Assembly: GCF_900176605.1 (NCBI RefSeq)
Contig: NZ_FXLP01000005.1
Span: forward strand, 682,001-746,000
Reading direction: 5' to 3'
DNA length: 64,000 nt
Source of the DNA: Peptoniphilus vaginalis
GTDB lineage: Bacteria; Bacillota; Clostridia; Tissierellales; Peptoniphilaceae
Under the pieces are notes generated by a model. It was not told the origin of the DNA, did no database searches, and saw only the letters and a program-made list of their open reading frames with translations. Every line of letters starts with the position of its first letter. Positions within the stretch are counted from its first letter, which is position 1. Of the stretch, positions 35,680-44,632 are shown one piece after another. The position numbers and the translations under genes are program-made.

Positions 35680-35713
35680 TAGCTCCCTCCTTTTTCTCTA
35701 TCTTACTCCATAT

Positions 35714-35742
35714 TTTACATAAATTAAAGTTGCCTGTATAAT
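35714..35742 (+). promoter_or_regulatory. Promoter of sfsA and following genes
   Basis: TTTACA, 17-bp spacer, TATAAT; only 15 bp separate the -10 box from the sfsA ATG, so the leader is very short but still includes GGGGTGA. Confidence 0.65.
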
Positions 35743-35757
35743 ATTTTGGGGTGACTT

Positions 35758-36456
35758 ATGAAATACACTAGCGTTATCAAAGCAGAATTTTTATATAGAA
35801 AGAACAGATTTATATCCTATTGCAAGAAGGGCTCTAAGACCTTGGAGGTCTACGTGCCAAACACAGGTCGCTGCAAGGAGCTTCTCATTGAAGGGGTAAC
35901 AGTTTTCTTGACCTACAATGATAACCCCAATAGGAGGACTTCCTACACCTTAATCGGAGTAGTGAAGGGCGACAGACTTATTAATATTGACTCACAAGCT
36001 CCCAACCAAGTCGTAGAAGAAGCCTTGTTAAAAAATAAAATCGACTTGGGCTTTAAGTACGAGAAAATTAAAAGAGAATACACACATGGGGATTCACGAT
36101 TTGACTTTTATCTTGAAGGCGAGGGACAAAAAGCTCTTATGGAAGTAAAGGGCGTTACCCTTGAGAAGGAGGGCATCGTCGCCTTCCCTGATGCCCCAAC
36201 TAAGAGAGGACTTAAGCACGTCAAGGGACTAGATAAGTCTCACAAGGACTTTATGACCTTTGTCTTATTTGTAATTCAAATGGAAGATGTTAAATTTTTT
36301 ACACCAAATTATTTGACTGACCCAAGTTTTTCAAGAGGACTTAGGGAGGCAAGTGAAAATGGAGTCAAAGTCCTCGCCTATGATTCGGTAGTCACAAGGA
36401 ATTCAATAGAACTTAACAAGGAAGTTCCCGTTATTTTGGAGGAAAGATGGAATTAA
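35758..36456 (+). CDS. sfsA: SfsA family DNA/RNA nuclease-like protein
   Basis: 232 aa, the usual length. The family signature VYVPNTGRCKELL is at residues 30-42. An OB-fold-like N-terminal part is followed by a PD-(D/E)xK-type nuclease core: SRFDFYLEGEGQKALMEVKGVTL (Asp, Glu, Lys near residues 115-133), then FPDAPTKRGLKHVKGL. In E. coli the protein was first named for sugar fermentation stimulation; nuclease activity is reported for the family, and the cellular role is unclear. The stop overlaps the start of the next gene by 10 bp, so it is translationally coupled to the acetyltransferase. Confidence 0.93.
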   Translation: MKYTSVIKAEFLYRKNRFISYCKKGSKTLEVYVPNTGRCKELLIEGVTVFLTYNDNPNRRTSYTLIGVVKGDRLINIDSQAPNQVVEEALLKNKIDLGFKYEKIKREYTHGDSRFDFYLEGEGQKALMEVKGVTLEKEGIVAFPDAPTKRGLKHVKGLDKSHKDFMTFVLFVIQMEDVKFFTPNYLTDPSFSRGLREASENGVKVLAYDSVVTRNSIELNKEVPVILEERWN

Positions 36457-36950
36457 GACTCGCAAGAGAAGATGATAGAGAAATAATTTTACAAATTTAT
36501 GATGATGGATCAAAAAAGTTAAAAGCTTTGGGACTTGACCAGTGGCAGGGTAAAGACAAACCAAATCTTGATAATTTTGAAAAGCTTATAGCGAATAAAA
36601 ATATTTTTGTTTTGGATGATGGAGGTAAAGTTGTATCAAGTGTAATTATTTATGACTACGACATAGACTACGAAAATAATTTAGATGGAAGATGGCAAAG
36701 TCCCAAGCCTTATGTGGCTCTTCACAGGATTGGTACACTTGAGAGCCAATGCAAAAAGGGTTACGGAAGAAAGATTATTGAACTTGCCGAATCTTATGCA
36801 AGAGAAAATCATTTTAAGTCTGTGAGGATTGACACCCACAGGGGTAATAAAACAATGCAAGGGCTTTTTAAGTCTTTAAATTATAAATATGTCGGATTAG
36901 TTTATCTCTCTGGCAAGAATGAAAGATTTGCCTTTGAGAAAGAATTGTGA
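36447..36950 (+). CDS. GNAT family N-acetyltransferase
   Basis: 167 aa. The GNAT fold is visible: strand 1 LRLAREDDREIILQIY, strand 4 ALHRIGTLESQCKKGYGRKIIELAESYA with the acetyl-CoA pyrophosphate loop Q-C-K-K-G-Y-G-R, then a SVRIDTHRGNKTMQGLFKSLNYKYVGLVYL C-terminal part. The sequence LDQWQGKDKPN near residue 30 is common in this subgroup of unassigned acetyltransferases. The substrate is unknown. Start codon inside the sfsA end with GGAGG upstream. Confidence 0.85.
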   Translation: MELRLAREDDREIILQIYDDGSKKLKALGLDQWQGKDKPNLDNFEKLIANKNIFVLDDGGKVVSSVIIYDYDIDYENNLDGRWQSPKPYVALHRIGTLESQCKKGYGRKIIELAESYARENHFKSVRIDTHRGNKTMQGLFKSLNYKYVGLVYLSGKNERFAFEKEL

Positions 36951-36957
36951 GGTTAAA

Positions 36958-37173
36958 ATGTTTAAAGATAAGGATGACAAAAGATTTATAAAAATTTTTA
37001 AAGAAAGAGCTTTTACTGAGTCCATGGAAATTCTCTTAGACACAGAGACTGGAGTAAATTATCTCTACGTCGGTGCAGGTTATGGGATGGGAATCACTCC
37101 CCTCTTGGGTCCTGATGGAAAAGTTGTAGTTTCCAGTCAAAGAGAAATTGAAAATTATAAGGAAAGAATGTAA
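36958..37173 (+). CDS. Small DUF6440-like protein
   Basis: 71 aa. The ATG at 36958 with TGAGGT upstream gives MFKDKDDKRFIKIFKE; a longer in-frame reading would start inside the acetyltransferase gene. The core TGVNYLYVGAGYGMGITPLLGPDGK matches what I recall of DUF6440 proteins (short, single domain, Gly-rich TPLL-x-x-DG motif). The function is unknown. It is last of a three-gene unit with sfsA and the acetyltransferase, ending at a strong terminator. Confidence 0.7.
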   Translation: MFKDKDDKRFIKIFKERAFTESMEILLDTETGVNYLYVGAGYGMGITPLLGPDGKVVVSSQREIENYKERM

Positions 37174-37177
37174 AAGA

Positions 37178-37203
37178 AAAAACTCCTGTCCCCAGGAGTT
37201 TTT
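37178..37203. terminator. Bidirectional terminator
   Basis: AAAAACTCCTG / CAGGAGTTTTT perfect 11-bp stem, 4-nt loop, between the convergent DUF6440-like and leucine-rich repeat genes. Confidence 0.88.
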
Positions 37204-37214
37204 CTCATCGTTTA

Positions 37215-40200
37215 TCAATTTTTTATATTTATTAATATTTCTCTCGTATCTTCTTTATACTCGATATCATTTTCTTTATTATCTTTTAGATTTCCATTAG
37301 TTAAATTAAAAAGTTTAGAAACATTTGTCAAAGGTAAATAAAATCTATCTTTTTTTATTACTCCTTTTGTATCCATTTTAATTACATTACCATTTTCATC
37401 TATAATTTTATCATCATCTACATTTATACTTATTTTTTTATTATCTTTTTCAAAAATAACAGTCCTTGTATCCTCTATCCAATTAACCTTTAATCCGATA
37501 AATTCCGCTATAAATCTAATAGGTAACATAGTTCTTCCATCCTTAACAAAGGGTTTGAATTCAAATTCTTTTTCGACTTTTCCACTTGGTGTAATTTCAA
37601 AATATTTATTAGAATCAAGTTTTAATATTACCTTCTTATTTTTACCTTTGGTATTTCTTTCACTTCTTGAACTACTATTTAATTTACCTTGAACATAGAC
37701 TTTCTCTCCCTTTACACTACTATTCCTTACTGAAATTTTGGGAAGTTCTCTAAAGTCATCAATATTTTCATCTAGGGAATTTGAATTTTCTGAACTCTTT
37801 TTATCTAAAAGAATCTTTGCATCTTTACAAGCATCTTTTACAGCATTGAAAATGCCCTCAACGTGATACTTTTCTAAGTCACCGTAGTCTTTTATAATTG
37901 AAAAATCCGAATTTAGAATGTCTTTTATATTTTTTCCATCATATTGACTTAGACTTCTTATAGCCAATTCATGGTAACCTTCATTATCTTCATCAACATT
38001 TAAAACATCAGCACCAAATTCATTTTTTGTTCCTTCTCCTATGGTATAAGACATATCAAGTACATATAAAATCTTGCCCTGATTATCAAAATACATATTT
38101 ACACCTATATAGTATGGCGGAATTGGAAGAGGACTTTCTAATTTATAAACTCCTTGAACCATATTTGCCTCAGAAATTTCTCCCTTATTAAGGCATAAAT
38201 CTGACAATAAATTTAATTCCTTGCTTGTCCTCTCTATCTTCCAGCTAGGTGATGCTGCATTATTATAAGCTGTATTGGCATAATTTAACTTGTTTTTTAA
38301 AATTTTAATTTCATTCTCTTTTAAGGACTTATTTAAAATTGCCTTACTTGCCTTTTCCATTGCCTTGTCGAGATTAACTCTACCTAAGAAAAATTTAGTA
38401 TCTTTTACAAATTTAAGAAGTTGACCCCTGGTTAGTTTTTCATTCTTTATTAATTCTTCTCCATTTGTAATAATATCATCAAATTGTTTTCTTGTAGATT
38501 CTCTTAGTTCTCTTTTATCAAGATTTTTAATTTCATTTACAATCTTAATTAATTCAGTTTTATCTACAGCTAGTACACTAGGATCAATTTTAAAATTATT
38601 GCCATCAGCTATATTGTTAATATTTTTATTCCCAACTGTATTAATAATTACAGATTTACCTGACCCATCGTTAGTATCGAAAGCATTAAACATTATTGAT
38701 TTTAAATTATCTGATATGTCTAATGTTTCTATTTTATTGTTATAAAATGCCTCTGCTGATATTTCCTCTAGACTATCTGGAATGTTTAACTTTTCAATGT
38801 TATTGTTCCTAAAACTTTGTACTCCTATTTTCTTTAAATTAGGTAATTTTGATAAGTCAAGCTCACCTTTTATATCATTCTCTAGAAAAGCCATATCAGA
38901 AATTTCCTTTAATTCATTAGAAATTAAATATAAAATTGAGATATTATTTTGTCTAAAAGAAGATTTGCCTATATATTTTAGATGTCCTCCTTGTAAAAAC
39001 AACATTTCTATTTTATTTATATGAAAAGCCGCATCATCTATTTTTTCAATTTCATCATTTAATGATAAAGATTCAATTTTATTATTCATAAATGCACCCT
39101 TACCAATCTCTTTAAGATTATTATTTTCAGAAAAATCAATTTCTTTTATATTATTAGATTGAAATGCAAAATCTCCAATCTTTTCAATATTCTTTGGTAA
39201 AACTACACTTTCAATATCATATTTCTTTATACTCGATTCATCGAAATCAACATTTCTAAAAGCATCTGCTGCTACTTCTACTATATCTTCCCCATTTTTA
39301 TTCTTATTTGGTAGTATTAAGTTTTTATTTTTTAAAATTTTTAAAAATCCACTTGTGCTGAATCCTTTAATAGATTTGCCTTCAATAATAAAATCGGAAA
39401 GATTCCACTCACTTGCATCTATATCTAAGCCTTCTGTTCTTTTATCTTCACTTGGATTTACATAAAAATTTGCGCCATCTAATAGATCAATATTTCCATT
39501 GTACTTCACAACTACACGCCTAGCATAACTTGTGCTACCTGTGTTAGCGTTGAAAGCGTCAGGAGAAATCTTCTTTATAGAACTTGGAATTGTTATTTCT
39601 TCAATTTGATTATCTTCAAAAACTTGCTCTTTTAATTCTTCTAATTTTTCTCCATTGAAAATAACTTCTTGGATTTGATTGTTTTTAAAAGCTCTCTCAC
39701 CTATATCACAAACACTTTCAGGTATTACTAATTTACCTTTTATTTCAGAATCAAAAAAAGATGTATCATCAATTTTTTCTAGTCCCCCATTTAAAACAAG
39801 ATTATTAATAGATGTATGTGCACACGCATAATCTTTTATATGCTTTAACGTACTAGGGAATGTGATTTTTTTAAGATTTTTATTATCTCTAAAAGCATCT
39901 GGTCCTATTTCTACATAGCCTTCTGGTATAATAACTTCTTTAATCTCTGTGTTTCTAAAAACTCCGCCTAATTTTTCAACCTTTTCTCCATAGTAATCTT
40001 TTCCATAAGTTTCAGAATCTGGCGACTCGTCTTTTAATAGAAACTCGTCTATTGCAACCATCTTATTTGCTGTAAAGGCAAAAGAAGCAATTTTTGTAAT
40101 CGGATTTCCTTCCTCATCAAAACTTGGTAACTTAACAATTGGGTTTTCTTTCAATTTCTTAAGACCCTTATCTGAAAATCCATAAATTTTATTACCTTTA

Positions 40201-40352
40201 ATTACAAAATCTTCGACTGTATAGATAAGATTATTTACATCAATAGACTTATTATTAGCTAAGCTATTTGAATTCAATGCATAAGTATTATTTAACAAAA
40301 CTACACTTGTTAATGCCGTAGAAACAGCTAAAATTTTTATTTTTTTATTCAT
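37215..40352 (-). CDS. BspA-type leucine-rich repeat surface protein with C-terminal stalk domain
   Basis: 1045 aa. Signal peptide (MNKKIKILAVSTALTSVVLL). Two blocks of BspA/TpLRR repeats (~40-300 and ~310-590), with units such as IEKIGDFAFQSNNIKEIDF and LKEIGKGAFMNNKIESLSL. Each block opens with a similar cap (VEDFVIKGNKIYGFSDKGLKKL and LSDFIIEGKSIKGFSTSGFLKIL). About 600-870 are helical, FIVAR-like, followed by an unassigned stretch. The last ~130 residues are a stalk domain (KDGRTMLPIRFIAEFIGLKVNW) that parallels the 949-aa protein, including a shared LFNLTNGN / VFGLTNGN segment. BspA repeats in other bacteria bind host proteins and other bacteria; that role is inferred here. Own promoter. 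No LPXTG. Confidence 0.85.
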   Translation of the reverse strand: MNKKIKILAVSTALTSVVLLNNTYALNSNSLANNKSIDVNNLIYTVEDFVIKGNKIYGFSDKGLKKLKENPIVKLPSFDEEGNPITKIASFAFTANKMVAIDEFLLKDESPDSETYGKDYYGEKVEKLGGVFRNTEIKEVIIPEGYVEIGPDAFRDNKNLKKITFPSTLKHIKDYACAHTSINNLVLNGGLEKIDDTSFFDSEIKGKLVIPESVCDIGERAFKNNQIQEVIFNGEKLEELKEQVFEDNQIEEITIPSSIKKISPDAFNANTGSTSYARRVVVKYNGNIDLLDGANFYVNPSEDKRTEGLDIDASEWNLSDFIIEGKSIKGFSTSGFLKILKNKNLILPNKNKNGEDIVEVAADAFRNVDFDESSIKKYDIESVVLPKNIEKIGDFAFQSNNIKEIDFSENNNLKEIGKGAFMNNKIESLSLNDEIEKIDDAAFHINKIEMLFLQGGHLKYIGKSSFRQNNISILYLISNELKEISDMAFLENDIKGELDLSKLPNLKKIGVQSFRNNNIEKLNIPDSLEEISAEAFYNNKIETLDISDNLKSIMFNAFDTNDGSGKSVIINTVGNKNINNIADGNNFKIDPSVLAVDKTELIKIVNEIKNLDKRELRESTRKQFDDIITNGEELIKNEKLTRGQLLKFVKDTKFFLGRVNLDKAMEKASKAILNKSLKENEIKILKNKLNYANTAYNNAASPSWKIERTSKELNLLSDLCLNKGEISEANMVQGVYKLESPLPIPPYYIGVNMYFDNQGKILYVLDMSYTIGEGTKNEFGADVLNVDEDNEGYHELAIRSLSQYDGKNIKDILNSDFSIIKDYGDLEKYHVEGIFNAVKDACKDAKILLDKKSSENSNSLDENIDDFRELPKISVRNSSVKGEKVYVQGKLNSSSRSERNTKGKNKKVILKLDSNKYFEITPSGKVEKEFEFKPFVKDGRTMLPIRFIAEFIGLKVNWIEDTRTVIFEKDNKKISINVDDDKIIDENGNVIKMDTKGVIKKDRFYLPLTNVSKLFNLTNGNLKDNKENDIEYKEDTREILINIKN

Positions 40353-40385
40353 AAACTCTCCTTATTTTAGATGTTATCTGTACAT

Positions 40386-40414
40386 AATATATGTAATTAA
40401 AATAATCTTGTTAA
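40386..40414 (-). promoter_or_regulatory. Promoter of the leucine-rich repeat protein gene
   Basis: Minus strand TTAACA, 17-bp spacer, TATATT; about 34 bp before the ATG. Confidence 0.5.
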
Positions 40415-40439
40415 CATTATTTTTATAATATATTAAAAA

Positions 40440-40468
40440 AACATATCAAGCTCTGACCTCGATATGTT
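40440..40468 (-). terminator. Terminator of mgtE
   Basis: AACATATC / GATATGTT 8-bp stem (extendable by an A-T pair with a mismatch), followed on the minus strand by a run of T. It lies 36 bp after the mgtE stop. Confidence 0.75.
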
Positions 40469-40503
40469 CTTTACTGTAAAAATCTTATTTTTTATATGAA
40501 TTT

Positions 40504-41841
40504 TTATATTAATTTTGGTAAAAACACTGTTGCTAGACCTAGGAAGATAAAAAATCCAAAGGTGTCTGTGAAGGTTGTCAAAAATATTGATGATGCAGTG
40601 GCTGGATCAATTTTTATTTTGTCAAGCATAAGTGGAATTAAAAATCCCATAGAGCAGGCGATTATCATATTGAAGATCATTGCCAAGAATAAAATTAAAC
40701 CAAGATAAAAATTGTGATGCCATAATATAAAGACTCCACCAGTTATAATCCCAATTATTGCCCCTTCAGCAATTCCCAAGATGATTTCCTTAAAAATTAA
40801 TTTGTAGTCTTCCTTTAGGGATAATTCTCCCCTTGCAAGAGACGTTATAATAATTGATAAGGTTTGACAGCCTGCATTACCTCCCATTCCTGTTACAATT
40901 GACATTGCAGCTGATAATACTACAACCTGAGATATAGTGCCTTCAAATACCTTTACTACTGATGACGCTAAAAAGGCAGTCAACAAGTTAACAATAAGCC
41001 AAGGTGTTCTTGACTTAAAGGATTCAAAAATACTTGAGTCATATTCTTCATCGGCATTAACCCCGTGCATCTGCAACATATCTTCGTTGTGCTCTTGGTC
41101 AATGACTGCGATGATGTCATCTGATGTAATTACACCAAGGACTGCCATCTTGTTATTTACAACAGGAAGGATGTCTAACTCGTACTTGGAGAAGAGGTTG
41201 GCAGCAACTTCTTGGTCATCTGTCCCATATACATAGAAGTCGTCATCTACCATGAGGTCCTTTAAGAGAGTGTCTGCTTGACAAACTAAGAGGTCCCTCA
41301 TAGTCACTATCCCACTAAGTCTATGCTTGTCATCGGTAACGAAAATCTTGTCAATGATCTCTGTCTTTGGAGAAATTGAAATTATTTTCTTTACTGCCTG
41401 GTCTGCCGTCAAGTGTTCCTTTAGGGCTATAAAGTTTGTTGTCATAATTGAGCCTGCAGATTCTTCGTCAAAGGAGAGAATCATCTTTAGGATGTTTCGC
41501 TTATCACTTTTTATTAGTGACAAGATTTCCTTTCTCCTAACTGTGGAAAGAAATCCAAGAAGGTCTGCCACAATGGAGTTTTCTATAAAGGCAAAAGTTT
41601 CTATTAAGTCTTCATTCGTAAAAAAACTCATTATTATTCTTGCTAATTCTTCTTCTGCCGACTCTAAGAGTATGCCCAGATTTTCCTTGTTTAATAGTTT
41701 TACAAAGATTTCTATTTCTTCGTCTTCATGGTCTTCAAGCTCCAGCGAGATATCGACGGGGTGATATTCTTCAAAGAGCTCGTTGGCTTTTACTTCATCT
41801 CTTTCTAATATTATATTTTTTATTTCATCTATTATGTTCAC
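40504..41841 (-). CDS. mgtE: Magnesium transporter MgtE
   Basis: 445 aa. Order of parts: N-terminal helical superfamily domain (~1-125, with FDEESAGSIMTTNFIAL linking to the next), two CBS domains (~130-255), a plug helix, then five membrane helices (~280-445). The Mg2+ pore region reads MSIVTGMGGNAGCQTLSIIITSLARGE, matching the GGN-x-G-x-Q signature. The cytoplasmic domains close the channel when Mg2+ is high. The start is GTG with GGAGG upstream, and it overlaps the end of the helicase gene by 17 bp. Confidence 0.93.
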   Translation of the reverse strand: MNIIDEIKNIILERDEVKANELFEEYHPVDISLELEDHEDEEIEIFVKLLNKENLGILLESAEEELARIIMSFFTNEDLIETFAFIENSIVADLLGFLSTVRRKEILSLIKSDKRNILKMILSFDEESAGSIMTTNFIALKEHLTADQAVKKIISISPKTEIIDKIFVTDDKHRLSGIVTMRDLLVCQADTLLKDLMVDDDFYVYGTDDQEVAANLFSKYELDILPVVNNKMAVLGVITSDDIIAVIDQEHNEDMLQMHGVNADEEYDSSIFESFKSRTPWLIVNLLTAFLASSVVKVFEGTISQVVVLSAAMSIVTGMGGNAGCQTLSIIITSLARGELSLKEDYKLIFKEIILGIAEGAIIGIITGGVFILWHHNFYLGLILFLAMIFNMIIACSMGFLIPLMLDKIKIDPATASSIFLTTFTDTFGFFIFLGLATVFLPKLI

Positions 41842-43684
41842 TGTTTCCTCCTGCTAAAGTCTCTAAGTCTGTAACAAAGGAAGAAATTTCATTTTTCTTT
41901 CCATTTGTGTAGTGGGAATACATGAGGTAGAGTTCCCTCTTTGCCCTAGTCATGGCTACATAAAAGAGTCTCCTCTCCTCTTCATAAAGGTCTGGTTCTT
42001 CTCTTAGACCCTCCATGCTTGCTGTTGAAGGCAAGGTCCCCTCATACAAGTCTACAACAAAAACTCGAGTGAATTCAAGTCCCTTGGCTGAGTGGATAGT
42101 TGAGAAGGTAAGCTTGGCATCAGTGTCTTTGGCCTTTAAGAGGTCATACTCCAATTCTTTGAGCCTGCCAATAAATAGGTCCAAGGACTTCGTCGACTTT
42201 GCAATCATCTTTAGGTAGTAGAGGTATTCGTTTAAGGTCGCTTCTGTTTCCATAAACCTCTTGGCATTTTCTCTTAGGTAGTCGCCATAGCCCATTTCCT
42301 TGTCAATATAATCTATTGCCTCATAGACGTCTACCCTTGCAATCTTCTTAAAGCCTACTAAGAGTCCATTGATATTCTTGTGGTAATAAGATGGAAGTCC
42401 TGGATAATCCTTTAGGATGTTGAAGATATTTTTTCCCCTGTGCCTCTTTAGGTATTCAATGTGTCTTTTTGAAATATACCCCTTTAATTTAAAATAAAAT
42501 TTTTCATAGAGGTTTATGTCTGAAAGGTCCCCAGCAAAGTTTAAAATATCCAAGATGTCACGAGTTATAAAGTGGGAGAAAAATTTGGTCTTCTTGTCCT
42601 TTATATTAAATTCATAATTTTTTCTCTCAAAGTATTCCACAAGGCCAATGCTTGATAAGTTGTTTCGGTAGAGGACAGCTATGTCACCATCTTCTTTTTT
42701 CAACTCTTCTTCTATTAAGGCGTACTGGTCTTTTGGCACCTTGACCTTAATAATACTTACAGGTTTGTCAAAGGGGTTGTCTGTTACAAGAGTTTTTTCA
42801 AACCTTTTCTCATTTTGACCAATAAAAATATTTGCAATATTTACAATGTTCTTAGTGGAACGAAAGTTGTCTTCCATATAAAAGGTCTTTATGTCCTTGT
42901 ATTCATCCTTTAATTTAAAAAGTTCTTCAGTGTTGGCACCCCTAAAGCCATAGATGGACTGGTCGTCATCGGCAACGACAAATAAATTATTGTTTGGCTT
43001 GGCGAGGAGTTTCAAAACCATAAACTGACTCCTTGAAGTGTCTTGACCCTCATCAAGTTGGATGAACTTGAATCTGTCCCTGTACTTCTTCATAATTGCA
43101 GGGTCATTCTTTAAGACATCGTAGGATAGGTTTATCATATCATCAAAGTCTATAAGTCCCCTGTCCTTCTTAAATTTCTCATAGGTCTCAAAGAACTTTA
43201 CAAAATTATCTGTGTCACACCTCTTGGACTTGGCAAAAGACTGGGGCGACAACATCATATTCTTGCAATAACCAACTTCCGAAATCGCAGTTTCAATTCG
43301 CTCTTCTGTGGGATAAGAATTATTCACCGATTTGTAGATATCTCTAAGGATCTCGTACTTCTTCTTCATATTGGAGTCAATTAAGCTAAGAGACTTGCCA
43401 GACTTCTTGGAATAGTCCCTTACAATTGAATAGCAAAAGGCATGGATGGTGGAGAAGTGAACAGTCCTGTCGCCATCCATTTCTACAAAACGATTCTTTA
43501 TGTCCACAGCCTGAGCCTTGGAAAAAGTAATTGTGAGGATGCTCTTGGGGTCCACTCCCCTCTCTATTAATTTTTTGGTCCTGTGTAAGATCATAGTAGT
43601 CTTACCTGCACCAGGAACTGCCAACACAAGGGCAGGACCCTCAAAGTGGTCTACAGCTTTTAATTGACTTGGTGTTAAATTCAC
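41825..43684 (-). CDS. UvrD/Rep-type superfamily 1 DNA helicase
   Basis: 619 aa. Motif I VPGAGKTT (~24), motif Ia TFSKAQAVDIKNRF, motif II LDEGQDTSRSQ (DEGQD in place of the usual DEAQD), motif III DDDQSIYGFRGA, motif IV NFRST, motif V TIHSAKGLEFTRVFV, motif VI VAMTRAKRELYL. It is shorter than PcrA/UvrD (~720-750), mainly by a reduced 2B region and C-terminal tail, so it is a compact relative rather than the main PcrA. GTG start with GGAGGGAT. Co-transcribed with mgtE; I see no functional link. Confidence 0.88.
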   Translation of the reverse strand: MNLTPSQLKAVDHFEGPALVLAVPGAGKTTMILHRTKKLIERGVDPKSILTITFSKAQAVDIKNRFVEMDGDRTVHFSTIHAFCYSIVRDYSKKSGKSLSLIDSNMKKKYEILRDIYKSVNNSYPTEERIETAISEVGYCKNMMLSPQSFAKSKRCDTDNFVKFFETYEKFKKDRGLIDFDDMINLSYDVLKNDPAIMKKYRDRFKFIQLDEGQDTSRSQFMVLKLLAKPNNNLFVVADDDQSIYGFRGANTEELFKLKDEYKDIKTFYMEDNFRSTKNIVNIANIFIGQNEKRFEKTLVTDNPFDKPVSIIKVKVPKDQYALIEEELKKEDGDIAVLYRNNLSSIGLVEYFERKNYEFNIKDKKTKFFSHFITRDILDILNFAGDLSDINLYEKFYFKLKGYISKRHIEYLKRHRGKNIFNILKDYPGLPSYYHKNINGLLVGFKKIARVDVYEAIDYIDKEMGYGDYLRENAKRFMETEATLNEYLYYLKMIAKSTKSLDLFIGRLKELEYDLLKAKDTDAKLTFSTIHSAKGLEFTRVFVVDLYEGTLPSTASMEGLREEPDLYEEERRLFYVAMTRAKRELYLMYSHYTNGKKNEISSFVTDLETLAGGNSEHNR

Positions 43685-43752
43685 TTTATCCCTCCTCCTA
43701 TAGTTTAAACTATAGGGTGATTATTTTAAATCTATTTTTGAGCCTTAGCTTG

Positions 43753-43761
43753 TGATATAAT
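43753..43761 (+). promoter_or_regulatory. Extended -10 promoter of the nitroreductase-like gene
   Basis: TGATATAAT (TG-n-TATAAT), 33-41 bp before the ATG; same form as at 2471-2479. Confidence 0.55.
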
Positions 43762-43793
43762 CTAAGTATATAAGAGTTTTAGGGGGGATTACT

Positions 43794-44588
43794 ATGTTAA
43801 TGACAAACTTTTTACAAAAAAGAAAATCAGTTAGAAATTTTAAAAAGGATACTGTGCCAAGGGATTCTTTGGAAAATATAAAATTACTTATGGATGAGCT
43901 AGACCGAGAAGAAGGAGAAATTAATTTTTCACTTTACGAAAATGGAAAGATCGTAGCAGAAGGTCTTAGGGGCAAGGCAGGATACGCAGGAGTTATGATT
44001 GAAGCTCCACACTACATTGCACTAGATATTAAAAATGACAAACCACTAAACATATTAAAGGGTGGCTACTGCCTTGAAAAGTTAAACACAAAAATCGTTG
44101 ACCTTGATCTAGATACTTGTTGGATAACAGTAGACGATGTTGACCACGATACTAAGAAGGCAATCTTTGGCGAAAAGGGAACAGGCATCGACTATCTTAT
44201 AGGGATTGGCTACGGTCAAAAGAAAAAATTTTTTGATCCAGAAGTTACAAGCTCAAGACTTACTGTGGAAGAAATTGTCTTTGCTGATACTCTAGGAAAT
44301 CCAATTTCCATTGAAACTCTAGAAAACTACGGAGTCTTTGATGTCTTCTCATCTGTTAGATTTGCACCAAGCCACAAGAACTTCCAACCTTGGAGATTCG
44401 TACTAAAGGGTTCAGTTGTTGAAGCTTACATGGTAAAATCTGATGAAGACTCAAGATCATTAATAGACATGGGCGTTATCCTTTTCTATATGGAAGAAAT
44501 GCTTAAGACAATTGGCATCGAAAAGAAATGGACAATCGACCTAAAGGACGCAGGTAAATATTATTACATCGCTTCCTTTACTTTATAA
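43794..44588 (+). CDS. Nitroreductase-like (TM1586-type) protein
   Basis: 264 aa. It starts like nitroreductases (NFLQKRKSVRNFKKD) and has two half-domains. The second contains FSSVRFAPSHKNFQPWRFVLKG, the SxRxAPSxxNxQPWRF-type FMN-contact motif. This layout, a tandem pseudo-dimer in one chain, fits the 'putative nitroreductase TM1586' family, which binds flavin. The natural substrate is unknown. Strong GGGGGGAT ribosome site. Monocistronic, ending at a terminator that overlaps the convergent AraC gene. Confidence 0.8.
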   Translation: MLMTNFLQKRKSVRNFKKDTVPRDSLENIKLLMDELDREEGEINFSLYENGKIVAEGLRGKAGYAGVMIEAPHYIALDIKNDKPLNILKGGYCLEKLNTKIVDLDLDTCWITVDDVDHDTKKAIFGEKGTGIDYLIGIGYGQKKKFFDPEVTSSRLTVEEIVFADTLGNPISIETLENYGVFDVFSSVRFAPSHKNFQPWRFVLKGSVVEAYMVKSDEDSRSLIDMGVILFYMEEMLKTIGIEKKWTIDLKDAGKYYYIASFTL

Positions 44589-44599
44589 ATTTAAACATT

Positions 44600-44632
44600 A
44601 AAAAGAAGCTCATTCACTTAGAGCTTCTTTTT
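44600..44632. terminator. Bidirectional terminator
   Basis: AAAAAGAAGCTC / GAGCTTCTTTTT perfect 12-bp stem, 9-nt loop. On the AraC side the stem lies inside the last codons of the gene. Confidence 0.85.
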